From NCBI GenBank assembly GCA_902612915.1, contig CACMFH010000008.1:1-52273 (forward strand): DNA of 52,273 bases. The letters run 5' to 3'. Position numbers and translations under genes: made by a program. Shown here in pieces: positions 8,820 through 16,873 of the stretch. Positions within the stretch are counted from its first letter, which is position 1. Each line of letters starts with the position of its first letter. Source of the DNA: an uncultured SAR86 cluster bacterium. GTDB lineage: Bacteria; Pseudomonadota; Gammaproteobacteria; Magnimaribacterales; D2472. The notes under the pieces are model-generated. The model was not told where the DNA came from, searched no databases, and worked only from the letters and a program-made list of their open reading frames with translations.

Positions 8820-9569
8820 ATGAATACATTTTATATATTATCGTTAATATGGATTCTTATTGGCATAGGAACCTTTGCGTATTTATTTTTTGAAAGTGCT
8901 CCATATGGACGACATATTAAAGATGGTTGGGGAATAGAAATACCTGCTCGGCTTGGGTGGGTTGTAATGGAGTCACCGTGTGTGATTTTGATGATAATTT
9001 ATGCGTTAATTGTAAGAGATCAGCTTCAAATCATTCACAAAGTATTCCTTGTAATTTGGTTATCGCATTACATTCATAGAACCTTTATCTATCCATTTTT
9101 GATTGAAATGACTAACCCTAGAATGCCAATCTCAATTGCATTCTCAGCTTTCTTTTTTAATCTTGTAAATGTAAGCATTCAAGCATTTGGTATTTTTTAT
9201 TTTACGCAATATTCTGAAAATTGGATTTCAAGTCCAACCTTTATTGTAGGTTTATCAATTTTCTTACTTGGGATGTATATCAATATTAGATCTGATTACA
9301 CAATAATGGCAATAAAAAAGAAGAAAGGACCTGGTTATCATATTCCTAATTCTTTTTTGTATAAATATTTATCTGCTCCAAACTATTTTGGAGAAATTAT
9401 AGAGTGGATTGGATGGGCTGTATTAACTTGGAGTGTTTCAGGTGTAGTTTTTCTAATATGGGTAATAGCAAATCTATTCCCTAGAGCGTTAGCTCACCAT
9501 AAATGGTATAAGAAGAAATTTAGTGACTATCCAAAAAATAGAAAAGCTATTATTCCAGGTATTATTTAA
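8820..9569 (+). CDS. Steroid 5-alpha-reductase-like integral membrane enzyme
   Basis: 249 residues with about six hydrophobic segments. The C-terminal third matches the 3-oxo-5-alpha-steroid 4-dehydrogenase family: IRSDYTI, GYHIPNSFLYKYLSAPNYFGE, IIEWIGWAVLTWS, and the terminal HHKWYKKKF-DYPKNRKAIIP motif. Eukaryotic relatives reduce the double bond next to a carbonyl in steroids or polyprenals with NADPH. Bacterial members are known by homology but seldom characterised. It is divergent from the GMC operon and converges with an NAD(P)-dependent reductase gene, overlapping its end by 8 bases. A function in isoprenoid or sterol-like lipid reduction is plausible but inferred. Confidence 0.85.
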   Translation: MNTFYILSLIWILIGIGTFAYLFFESAPYGRHIKDGWGIEIPARLGWVVMESPCVILMIIYALIVRDQLQIIHKVFLVIWLSHYIHRTFIYPFLIEMTNPRMPISIAFSAFFFNLVNVSIQAFGIFYFTQYSENWISSPTFIVGLSIFLLGMYINIRSDYTIMAIKKKKGPGYHIPNSFLYKYLSAPNYFGEIIEWIGWAVLTWSVSGVVFLIWVIANLFPRALAHHKWYKKKFSDYPKNRKAIIPGII

Positions 9570-10569
9570 TCAAACCCATATCTTCTATCTGTTGAGCTAT
9601 TTCTACAATAGATTCTTCAGCAGGCCTAGGATTCCAACCAAGTATCTCTTTTGCATTAGTTGCATATTTTACACTTCTTACTCGTCCAATAGCCGATCGA
9701 GCAAGGTTTAATTCTTTAACAAAAATTGCAAGAAGAGGCACTAACCATACTGGCACACTAAATTTTGGTGCCTTGTTAAAGCCGTTATCTCTCAGAATCT
9801 TTGCAACTTCTTTGTACCAAAGATCTTTTTCTACCAAAGCAAACCTTTTTCCGTTACTTTTCATATTTTGCATAGCAAGTATGTGAGCTTTGGCAACATC
9901 TCTAACATCAACATATCCAAATTGCAAAGGAATACCAACAGGCATTTTACCTGTAACTACTAACGCGATTGCTTTATTTGACTCTCCAATATCTCCCGAT
10001 AAAGATGGACCTATTACAAGAGCTGGATTTATAACTGCTAGTTCAAATGGATTATTTTCTTCTTTTACAAAGTCCCAAGCAGCCATTTCTGCAAGTGTCT
10101 TGCTTTTTGAATAATGACTTATTGATTCGTGATTAGGATCTGACCAATCACTTTCATCGTAATATTCTTTAGAATCCGGTGTTTCAAATATAGCTGCAAC
10201 AGATGAGGTTAGTACAACTCTTTTAACATTATGTTTTTTAGCAAACCTGAAAGCTCTTTGGACTCCTGCCACAGCAGGCCCCACAAAATATTCTTCACTT
10301 TCTTTTTCAAATGTTAGGGGTGATGCAACATGCATAAGATAATCACAACCTTTCATTGCCTCGTCCCATCCCTCATCTTCTGTAAGATTAGCAGTAAAAA
10401 TATCTAGATTATCAGTAGGAGTTCCATGTTTTTGAAGTGCATCATAAATCTCATTCTTCCTATTAGGTGACCTTACAGTGCCATTAACTGCGTATCCTTG
10501 ATTAAGAAGTTGATGAATGCAATGAAGACCAATGTATCCTGTTGCGCCTGTAACTAAAACTTTTTCCAT
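9562..10569 (-). CDS. NAD(P)-dependent epimerase/reductase, dihydroflavonol-4-reductase-like
   Basis: 335 residues, an extended short-chain dehydrogenase. The N-terminal Rossmann motif is VTGATGYIG (5-14), followed by NGTVRSPNR, a cofactor-binding basic region. The catalytic YSKSK (Tyr-xxx-Lys) follows VVLTSSVAAIF. The overall wording matches the DFR/cinnamoyl-CoA-reductase-like branch, which reduces aldehydes or ketones with NADPH. The substrate is unknown. It lies just downstream of the amidase gene (22-base gap), and its stop codon overlaps the convergent 5-alpha-reductase-like gene by 8 bases. Confidence 0.88.
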   Translation of the reverse strand: MEKVLVTGATGYIGLHCIHQLLNQGYAVNGTVRSPNRKNEIYDALQKHGTPTDNLDIFTANLTEDEGWDEAMKGCDYLMHVASPLTFEKESEEYFVGPAVAGVQRAFRFAKKHNVKRVVLTSSVAAIFETPDSKEYYDESDWSDPNHESISHYSKSKTLAEMAAWDFVKEENNPFELAVINPALVIGPSLSGDIGESNKAIALVVTGKMPVGIPLQFGYVDVRDVAKAHILAMQNMKSNGKRFALVEKDLWYKEVAKILRDNGFNKAPKFSVPVWLVPLLAIFVKELNLARSAIGRVRSVKYATNAKEILGWNPRPAEESIVEIAQQIEDMGLIK

Positions 10570-10591
10570 AATAATTTCATGTTTATAATTT

Positions 10592-11938
10592 TTAATTATA
10601 TCTCGATTTTTCTATTGCTGAGGCATATTCAATAATAGCTTTATCAGACCAGCGATCTCCAATTAATGAAATTCCTACAGGGAACTTGTTTATTTCAAAA
10701 TAAGGAATTGTTATGTGAGGCATTCCATTATGCGCAGCATACCCTCCGCTACCAAATTGTAGTGAGTCATTCATAGCAACATAGTCTCCTCCAACATAAT
10801 TTATTTTCCATGCAGGACCTCTGGTCAGACCAATAAAAGCATCTAAATCATATTTTTCTAAAAGATCTTTTGTAGACTTGTAAGATTTATGTAATTTGTA
10901 TTTAGACCATAAATATTTTAGATAACTTGTACTTTCAATAGATTTATAAAAAATGTCTTGTCCGAAATATGGCATGACAATATCTTTATTTTTATTATTG
11001 AAGTCAATGATGTCCGTAATTTTTTTCATTGAAGAATTGGTATTTTTTAGATAATCTTCCAGCCCTACTCTGAACTCATAGAGAAGAACATAATATTCAG
11101 CATCGCCAGGATAATCCCTATCGTCATTTATTAGAATTACTTCACCGCCTAAAGAATTAATAATTTCTTTTATTTTTTTATGTAATTTAATTACTTTTGG
11201 ATTTGAGTTTTCTGAATCTAACAAGCCTAATCGAACTCCTTTGAGAGAAATATTCTTTGTTACGCTTGAAAAATTAAAATCAAAATTAGATGGAATTAAA
11301 GAAGTTGCAGGATCATTTTCATCGTATCCTGAAATAACTTCTAATGTTTTTGCAACAATATCGACACTTGCACCCATCGGCCCTGCTGTATCTTGTGAAG
11401 ACGATATTGGAACAATACCAGATCTACTGACCAAGCCTGTAGTTGGTTTCATGCCAACAATTCCGTTTACAGATGATGGACATGAGATTGATCCATTTGT
11501 CTCGGTGCCAATAGCAATATCTACAATCCCCATAGAAACAGCAACAGCAGATCCAGAGCTAGAGCCACAAGGATTATAAGTATCATCAAGATAGTGTTTC
11601 GTTTGACCACCCAAACTTGACCATCCGCTTACCGAATCTTCAGATCTAAAGTTTGCCCATTCAGATAAATTTGCTTTACCAAGAATATAATAATTTGCTC
11701 TTTTTAATTTATCTATTATGAAAGCATCCGATTTTGCAATATTATCTTTTAGTGCCAAGGATCCTGCAGATGTAACTTTGCCACCAATATCGATATTATC
11801 TTTAATAACAATATTAATTAAGTTGATATCATTTGGATTATCGTAAATTTCAATTAAGGAATTCTTTTCATCATTAGATGCGCTAACAGTTATTAAAAAA
11901 AATAATAAAAAAATATATAAATTTAACTTTTTGAACAT
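10592..11938 (-). CDS. Exported amidase-signature hydrolase
   Basis: 448 residues with a signal peptide (LNLYIFLLFFLITVSA), so it should act in the periplasm. Amidase-signature features are present: Lys46 in IKDNIDI, the Ser/Gly-rich CGSSSGSAVAVS (about 124-135) supplying the cis-Ser, and GTETNGSISCPSS with the likely nucleophile near Ser150. The family hydrolyses amide bonds with a Ser-cisSer-Lys triad. GatA-like function is unlikely because of the signal peptide and the absence of gatB/gatC. It lies between alanine dehydrogenase (14-base gap) and the reductase gene, probably in one transcript. Release of ammonia or amino acids feeding alanine metabolism is a speculative link. Confidence 0.87.
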   Translation of the reverse strand: MFKKLNLYIFLLFFLITVSASNDEKNSLIEIYDNPNDINLINIVIKDNIDIGGKVTSAGSLALKDNIAKSDAFIIDKLKRANYYILGKANLSEWANFRSEDSVSGWSSLGGQTKHYLDDTYNPCGSSSGSAVAVSMGIVDIAIGTETNGSISCPSSVNGIVGMKPTTGLVSRSGIVPISSSQDTAGPMGASVDIVAKTLEVISGYDENDPATSLIPSNFDFNFSSVTKNISLKGVRLGLLDSENSNPKVIKLHKKIKEIINSLGGEVILINDDRDYPGDAEYYVLLYEFRVGLEDYLKNTNSSMKKITDIIDFNNKNKDIVMPYFGQDIFYKSIESTSYLKYLWSKYKLHKSYKSTKDLLEKYDLDAFIGLTRGPAWKINYVGGDYVAMNDSLQFGSGGYAAHNGMPHITIPYFEINKFPVGISLIGDRWSDKAIIEYASAIEKSRYN

Positions 11939-11952
11939 CTCAAATCTAAAAA

Positions 11953-13038
11953 TTATTCTAGAGCTTCTTTCACTCCAGGATGAACAATTCTTCCATCAAG
12001 AATATTTAGACCATTCCTCAAATGCTCATCAGAATCAAGAGCATTTTGAACACCATTATTTGCAAGTTTTTCAACGTAAGAAAGTGAAACTTTGTTTAGT
12101 GCTTCAGTAGCTGTCAATGGAACTGCGCCTGGCATGTTAGTTACACAATAGTGAACAATATCATTCTCTAAAAATGTTGGACAGTCATGTGTAGTTGGTT
12201 TGCTTGTCTCAAAACATCCACCTTGGTCTATAGAAACATCAACCATTACAGTGCCAGGATTCATCGAAGACAACATGTCTTTAGTAATTACCTTAGGAGC
12301 TTCCTTGCCAACAACATAAACGCTTCCAATTACGAGATCAGATTCATTGACCGAAACTTGAATTGAATCTTTTGAAGATAGAATATATTCAACATTTTCT
12401 GTTCCATATTTTGATTTGAGATCATCAAGTTTCGATTGAGAGGAATCAACAACTTTTACGAGTGCTTTATTATCAATTGCCTTCAAAATCGACTGTGTTC
12501 CAGCGACACCAGCACCAATGACAGTAACCACCCTTGGATCCATGTCATCCATATGACCAATCATGACACCCTTTCCTTTATTGTGCTTTAGTAGATGATA
12601 AGAACCCACAACAAATGCAAGTTGTCCTGCAATAGTGCTCATAGGAGCAAGCAATGGCATAGATCCATCTGATGAAGTGACAGTTTCATAAGCAATACCA
12701 GCAACTCCTGTATCAATTAATTTTTTTGCGTTTTCAGGATCTCCCGCAAGATGCAAATAAGTAAAAAGAGTTAAATCACTATTTAAAAACTTATATTCAT
12801 CTGGAATTGGCTCTTTAACTTTTACAACCATTTCAGAAGATTTATAAACTTCTTCAGCAGAATCAATTATTTTTGCACCTGCGTTTTGGTATTGATCGTT
12901 AAAAAATCCGATATTTGCTCCAGCATTATTTTGTATTAAAACATCATGGCCAGAATCTACTATTTTCTTTACTGAATAAGGTGTTAAACCTACTCGATTT
13001 TCGTTATTTTTGACTTCAGTTGGAACTCCAATAATCAT
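11953..13038 (-). CDS. ald: Alanine dehydrogenase
   Basis: 361 residues, close to the usual family length of about 370. It begins with the typical IGVPTEVKNNENRVGLTP, has VKVKEP (substrate-binding Lys region), FTYLHLAGD (catalytic His), the NAD-binding VIGAGVAGTQ and the C-terminal ILDGRIVHPGV. The enzyme interconverts L-alanine with pyruvate and ammonia using NAD+ in the cytoplasm. It is the first gene of a possible ald-amidase-reductase run. A terminator hairpin just upstream separates it from the lipoprotein operon. Confidence 0.95.
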   Translation of the reverse strand: MIIGVPTEVKNNENRVGLTPYSVKKIVDSGHDVLIQNNAGANIGFFNDQYQNAGAKIIDSAEEVYKSSEMVVKVKEPIPDEYKFLNSDLTLFTYLHLAGDPENAKKLIDTGVAGIAYETVTSSDGSMPLLAPMSTIAGQLAFVVGSYHLLKHNKGKGVMIGHMDDMDPRVVTVIGAGVAGTQSILKAIDNKALVKVVDSSQSKLDDLKSKYGTENVEYILSSKDSIQVSVNESDLVIGSVYVVGKEAPKVITKDMLSSMNPGTVMVDVSIDQGGCFETSKPTTHDCPTFLENDIVHYCVTNMPGAVPLTATEALNKVSLSYVEKLANNGVQNALDSDEHLRNGLNILDGRIVHPGVKEALE

Positions 13039-13054
13039 AGTATGTAGAATGTAC

Positions 13055-13088
13055 CATAAAAAAAAGAAGCTGCATAAAGCAGCTTCAA
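13055..13088 (-). terminator. Rho-independent terminator after the 13.1-14.8 kb operon
   Basis: GAAGCTGC (13066-13073) pairs perfectly with GCAGCTTC (13079-13086) around a five-base loop. On the minus strand a run of nine T follows. It lies 18 bases after the stop of the lipoprotein gene at 13104 and before ald, so it ends the lipoprotein operon. Confidence 0.88.
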
Positions 13089-13103
13089 TTTTTTATCTTT
13101 TAC

Positions 13104-13958
13104 TTAGTCTCTCGAAGTAAAATCCGGCATAAAGTCTTTTGCTTCGCTATTGTAAAATGTCCAACTATGATAGACATCTGCCACTTCAGCACAGGTTGCA
13201 AATTCACTAAATAATGGAAACATTTCTTCTCTTACATCATTTTCAAAAGATTCAGCTGCTTTATCCATAGAATCCTTACTATTAGTAAAGTTAGCCCATA
13301 AGAAATCAATGTCAGCTTCTACGTGTGAACCATCCTCATTTTTATGTGCAAAATAATTTCCAAATGAATAGTTTGTGTCACTGTAATCAGAATTGCCTAC
13401 CGCGTTTACAAAACCTGGTAAAAATTCTTCAGCATCTGCTCTCGTTGAGTCATTAATATAATTACATTGATAAAATTCACTGTAAAAATATCCACTCTCG
13501 TTAGTGCTTCCATATGTTCCTGATGCAATTGGATAGTCAGCATCGAAAGAGTTTCTCCCCTCACCATCACACATCATTACATTTGAATATTGCTCATTCC
13601 AAGCTTGTCCTTCTTCATTTTGAACCCAAGCACTCCACTCGGCATCAGCCTCTTCTTTAGAGCTCCAATTAAGTTCCCACCATAAAGTATCACCAAATGC
13701 ATTTGTTTCAGCTGCAGGTACATATCCCCATGCACCTAAAAGTGAATCAGCGGTGATTAGTTTTTGCCAATCAGCTATCATTTTCATTGCATTTTCAGCA
13801 CTGAAATCCGGTCCTGCTGTGCAAGCCATAAATTCAGCATAAGCTTTGCCACCGCCAGCACTATCTGATGATGACTCAACAGTCATCTCATTTGAGCAAC
13901 TTGCAATAAATAAAGCTCCAATCACACTAGCTATGACTAGTTTGTTTTTATTTAACAT
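13104..13958 (-). CDS. Lipoprotein with two related repeats, function unknown
   Basis: 284 residues. The signal (VIGALFIASC) ends in a lipobox, with Cys21 as lipid anchor. The mature protein appears to contain two copies of one domain. Copy one has AYAEFMAC, then WWELNWSSKEEADAEW and NVMMCD. Copy two has FYSEFYQC, then DFLWANFTNSKDSMDKA and FATCAE. Each copy has a paired Cys and a Trp-rich beta strand followed by an acidic helix, which resembles the layout of dimeric alpha/beta-barrel (ABM-like) domains. I do not recognise the family. GAGGAG precedes the ATG. It is the last of three genes with an ABM-like and an NTF2-like protein, followed by a strong terminator. Confidence 0.85.
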   Translation of the reverse strand: MLNKNKLVIASVIGALFIASCSNEMTVESSSDSAGGGKAYAEFMACTAGPDFSAENAMKMIADWQKLITADSLLGAWGYVPAAETNAFGDTLWWELNWSSKEEADAEWSAWVQNEEGQAWNEQYSNVMMCDGEGRNSFDADYPIASGTYGSTNESGYFYSEFYQCNYINDSTRADAEEFLPGFVNAVGNSDYSDTNYSFGNYFAHKNEDGSHVEADIDFLWANFTNSKDSMDKAAESFENDVREEMFPLFSEFATCAEVADVYHSWTFYNSEAKDFMPDFTSRD

Positions 13959-13982
13959 ATTTTTCTCCTCTATATATGTTTC

Positions 13983-14348
13983 TTATGATTCAACGTGGAA
14001 TAATTTTGTATAAATTCTCCATGTATTATCTTTTTTTAAAAAAGAGAATGAATCAATAAAGATCATTCCCAAGTATGCCTCTCTAATTTGCACAATTGCT
14101 GTATCGCCAACAATTTCGCATGAAATTATTTCAAGAAATTCTTTATCGCCTTTTTCTTTTGGCGAGGGTTGTTGGGCTGAAACAAACTCAGAAAACTCAT
14201 CTAAATTCATTTCATGAAGTCCGTCAGGTAAATATCCTGAAATCATGGCATTGTTATCAAAAGCCTCTTTAATTTTGTTTGAGTCAGATTCGCAGCATCC
14301 CGCATAATAAACATCAATACAATTTTCAATTTGTTCTTTATCGCTCAT
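13983..14348 (-). CDS. NTF2-like (lumazine-binding-like) small protein
   Basis: 121 residues with no signal peptide. The pattern of a long N-terminal helix (EQIENCIDVYYAGCCESDSNKI), AFDNNAMISGYLPDG, and strands ending in DSFSFLKKDNTWRIYTKLFH fits the NTF2-like superfamily, in particular the putative lumazine-binding branch. Such proteins form small cone-shaped folds that bind or convert small ligands; no catalytic residues can be named. Its ATG overlaps the stop of the ABM-like gene by one base (TAATG), and the lipoprotein gene follows after 24 bases, so the three form an operon. Confidence 0.8.
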   Translation of the reverse strand: MSDKEQIENCIDVYYAGCCESDSNKIKEAFDNNAMISGYLPDGLHEMNLDEFSEFVSAQQPSPKEKGDKEFLEIISCEIVGDTAIVQIREAYLGMIFIDSFSFLKKDNTWRIYTKLFHVES

Positions 14349-14779
14349 TATTTATTCTTCCTTTGAAATCCATTCATTAGAGTTCTATGGTCATTGGTGT
14401 AGGCCTCCATAGCATTTTTTAGATCATCATTTGTATCACCAAGAACTTGAAAACTCTTTACAATAAAAGTTTCAAGAAATTTATCTCTATGAGGCGCCTC
14501 TGCAAAAGCATTCATATGAAATATAGCGTCCTCATTCGAATGATATACCTCCATTAAAGATACATTTTTCTTATTCTCTGAAATCCAATATTTGTAATAC
14601 ATTGTCTTGGGTTCAGTCTCATTTACAGCAGCCACTAAATAATCAACAAATTCTTCAACGCCATCTGATTTTCCGTCAGCAATTTCTAAATCCAAATAAA
14701 AAATTATTGGATTCTTTTCATGATGCATACCAAATAGTAGGCCTGGTAATATTAAAACGAACAAAAATAAATTTTTCAT
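14348..14779 (-). CDS. Exported ABM-domain-like protein
   Basis: 143 residues with a signal peptide (LFLFVLILPGLLFG). The mature part reads like an antibiotic-biosynthesis-monooxygenase (dimeric alpha/beta barrel) domain: IIFYLDLEIADGKSDGVEEF, ETEPKTMYYKYWISENKK, SLMEVYHSNEDAIFHM. These domains are often small oxygenases or simply dimerisation folds, so enzymatic activity cannot be assumed. GAGGAG lies before the ATG. First gene of a three-gene operon; divergent from another NTF2-like gene at 14876. Confidence 0.78.
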   Translation of the reverse strand: MKNLFLFVLILPGLLFGMHHEKNPIIFYLDLEIADGKSDGVEEFVDYLVAAVNETEPKTMYYKYWISENKKNVSLMEVYHSNEDAIFHMNAFAEAPHRDKFLETFIVKSFQVLGDTNDDLKNAMEAYTNDHRTLMNGFQRKNK

Positions 14780-14875
14780 ATCGAACTCCTCTAGTTATAA
14801 GATACTACTATATTTGTGATATTTCGATATTTTTATGTTTAAAATATATCAATATTTTTATATAACTTTTAAAAA

Positions 14876-15271
14876 ATGAGTAAAGCAAAAAATTTAATCC
14901 ATAGATGGCACGAAGTCATTGAAAGTGATGATCTTAAAATGTTAGATGAAATTATTGCTGACGACGCTGTATTTTCATCACCTGTTGTCTTTAAGCCTTT
15001 GGAAGGCAAAGAAATTACAATGATGTATCTTCATGCTGCAGGTCAGTCTTTTAATATGGAAAAGTTTAAATATACAAAAGAAATTCATGATGATATGAAT
15101 TCTGTATTAGAGTTTGAAACATATATAGATGACATTTTAGTAAATGGTGTTGATATGATTGAATGGAATGAAGACGGCAAGATATGCAACTTCAAAGTCA
15201 TGATTAGACCTTTCAAAGCAGTACAAAAAGTTCAAGAAAAAATGATAGAGGCTTTAGAGAGTCTTAATTAG
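14876..15271 (+). CDS. SnoaL/NTF2-like protein
   Basis: 131 residues. The order of an N-terminal helix (NLIHRWHEVIESDDLKMLDEII), DDAVFSSPVVFKPLEGKE, and strands ending in MIEWNEDGKICNFKVMIRPF is typical of SnoaL-like NTF2-superfamily proteins. The specific ligand or reaction is not evident. There is no Shine-Dalgarno before the ATG, while a TATATAAC hexamer region ends about nine bases upstream, so the mRNA leader may be very short. Its end overlaps the convergent RRM gene by four bases. Confidence 0.82.
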   Translation: MSKAKNLIHRWHEVIESDDLKMLDEIIADDAVFSSPVVFKPLEGKEITMMYLHAAGQSFNMEKFKYTKEIHDDMNSVLEFETYIDDILVNGVDMIEWNEDGKICNFKVMIRPFKAVQKVQEKMIEALESLN

Positions 15272-15513
15272 CTTTTATCTTTGGGTCTTGATTCATTAAC
15301 AACTAGTTCTCTTCCATCAACTTCAGTTCCGTTTAATGCTTCGATAGCAGCCTCAGCTCCATCGCTCATTTCAACAAATCCAAAGCCTCTTGAACGACCA
15401 GTTGCTCTGTCTGTAATAATTTTTGCAGAATCGACTGTGCCGTATTCAGCAAAAACATTTTCTAGATCTTGGTCTGTTAATCCCCAAGAAATATTTCCGA
15501 CATATATATTCAT
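15268..15513 (-). CDS. RRM-domain RNA-binding protein
   Basis: 81 residues forming one RNA recognition motif. RNP2 is IYVGNISWG at the N-terminus and RNP1 is RGFGFVEM near residues 43-50, with the usual GRELVVNESRP at the end. Single-RRM proteins of this size in bacteria are often cold-induced and bind single-stranded RNA. AGGATAAATA before the ATG supplies a Shine-Dalgarno. It is convergent with the NTF2-like gene, with a four-base overlap. Confidence 0.92.
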   Translation of the reverse strand: MNIYVGNISWGLTDQDLENVFAEYGTVDSAKIITDRATGRSRGFGFVEMSDGAEAAIEALNGTEVDGRELVVNESRPKDKS

Positions 15514-15579
15514 TATTTATCCTAAGTGAGAAAATGAAATCTTACATTAAATATAGAGATAATAGTAAAAAAATTTAAC

Positions 15580-15690
15580 TTAATTTACGAATCCAAAATA
15601 AACAAATATTGACCATAGAGAAAAATAAATTATTGCACCGACTGATAATCCAATAATTAAAGTGACTATTTTTGTAAAATATTTGTTCAT
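15580..15690 (-). CDS. Candidate 36-residue single-pass membrane protein
   Basis: An ATG at 15690 opens a 36-codon frame ending in TAA at 15580. The product has a basic N-terminus (MNKYFTKIV), a hydrophobic stretch of about 22 residues (TLIIGLSVGAIIYFSLWSIF) and a short tail ending in FVN. It fills an otherwise empty gap and starts opposite a divergent gene from a symmetric promoter region. There is no strong Shine-Dalgarno; a TACTAT hexamer lies six bases upstream. Chance is possible at this length, though the charge and hydrophobicity pattern is that of a real small membrane protein. Confidence 0.45.
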   Translation of the reverse strand: MNKYFTKIVTLIIGLSVGAIIYFSLWSIFVYFGFVN

Positions 15691-15696
15691 TCGCTT

Positions 15697-15718
15697 ATAG
15701 TATCAAAAGTTATACTAT
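15697..15718. promoter_or_regulatory. Symmetric divergent promoter region
   Basis: ATAGTAT (15697-15703) and ATACTAT (15712-15718) form an inverted repeat with an 8-base spacer. Read rightward it contains TATACT eight bases before the ATG at 15725. Read leftward it contains TACTAT six bases before the ATG at 15690. Both look like -10 elements placed for leaderless or near-leaderless transcripts. Confidence 0.35.
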
Positions 15719-15724
15719 GAAACT

Positions 15725-16012
15725 ATGAAGATTGACTGGGTATTAATTGGCTGGATTATTGACATGATTTTAAACGGAATTGTGTGGCTTGTTATTGTTG
15801 CTTTAGCTCTTCCGCTAATTGACAAAACTGATAAATGGACAAGAAAAGCTGTAAAGTTAATGGGCAGTGCTGATGATTTTATAAGAAAAGTTTTAGAAGA
15901 TCTCTTTGAGTTGATTGAAAAAAAGAATTTACAAATTCTGGCAGCTTTCGTATTAATGATTATTTTAGGTGTTCTAGCTCAAATAGGCTTAATACCAAAA
16001 TTGATAACTTGA
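15725..16012 (+). CDS. Small two-pass membrane protein, function unknown
   Basis: 95 residues. One hydrophobic segment spans about 6-31 (VLIGWIIDMILNGIVWLVIV...), and another spans about 69-92. Between them is a charged, helical cytoplasmic or periplasmic loop (DKTDKWTRKAVKLMGSADD). No family is recognised. It is followed after 12 bases by the 274-residue membrane protein, so the two are probably co-transcribed. Confidence 0.75.
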   Translation: MKIDWVLIGWIIDMILNGIVWLVIVALALPLIDKTDKWTRKAVKLMGSADDFIRKVLEDLFELIEKKNLQILAAFVLMIILGVLAQIGLIPKLIT

Positions 16013-16024
16013 TAAGTTCATTTT

Positions 16025-16849
16025 ATGAATATATATAAAGCAACAAGTTCAAAATTTATTTTATTGCTTATAGTTTCAATTTTAACTTCTGCATCACTAG
16101 CTTATGCAATCATTGTATCTTCAGAAAAATTAAATGTATTTACAGTAATTATTTTTTTAATTAATGCATATATTTTAGTATCCCTTTTTCTAGAATATAA
16201 AAATATTCAAGAACAAAGAATTGAGAACTTAATTAAGTATGCTGAAGTTAGAGGTTATGAATTTGTAAAAAAGCTTAGCGATAGTCAAGTTACTGAATTT
16301 AAAGATTTTAAAGCTATGTCAAAATCATTGCTTCCGCATGGAATGCATTCTTTTATGAATCTATTTACTCCAAAAATATCTATAGAAGATGGTAATAATG
16401 AAAAACCAAGCATTGTAACTATTTCAACAACTATATCTGCAGGAGAATCATCATCAACTTATTACACGCAAGTTTATAAATTTAAATTAAAATCAGAAAT
16501 ACCTATTTTTTACCTTGCAGGGGGACACCACTTTTCATTTACAAATTTATTTAGAAATAAAAATATATTTAAAGGAATTAAAGAGTTAAAGGAAATAGAT
16601 ATTCAAAAATTTAATTTTCCAAAAAATAAATACAAACTTTACAGTTCTGATGAAACCATCAAAGATTTTTTTACAAAAGAATTTATTAATCTTTTGAATA
16701 CAGGCTTGAAGAAAAAAAAGGAAACTTTATATATCGAATCAAACGGAAAGGCAATTATTTTTTATACCCTGTATAAACGTCATACACTTCAAGGAATGGA
16801 TTTTTTTATTAATCTATTCAGAGTTCTTATCAAATCTCTAAATATCTAA
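16025..16849 (+). CDS. Membrane-anchored protein of unknown function
   Basis: 274 residues. Two hydrophobic segments near the N-terminus (about 12-32 and 38-57) anchor a large soluble domain that is probably cytoplasmic. The soluble part alternates strands and helices and contains SIVTISTTISAGESSSTYYTQVYKFKL and a Lys-rich C-terminal half. The general layout resembles uncharacterised bacterial proteins with paired membrane segments and a beta-rich domain, but I cannot name a family or activity. Co-directional with the 95-residue membrane protein and convergent with the cupin gene. Confidence 0.75.
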   Translation: MNIYKATSSKFILLLIVSILTSASLAYAIIVSSEKLNVFTVIIFLINAYILVSLFLEYKNIQEQRIENLIKYAEVRGYEFVKKLSDSQVTEFKDFKAMSKSLLPHGMHSFMNLFTPKISIEDGNNEKPSIVTISTTISAGESSSTYYTQVYKFKLKSEIPIFYLAGGHHFSFTNLFRNKNIFKGIKELKEIDIQKFNFPKNKYKLYSSDETIKDFFTKEFINLLNTGLKKKKETLYIESNGKAIIFYTLYKRHTLQGMDFFINLFRVLIKSLNI

Positions 16850-16873
16850 ATAAAAACGAAACTTAGAAAAAAA

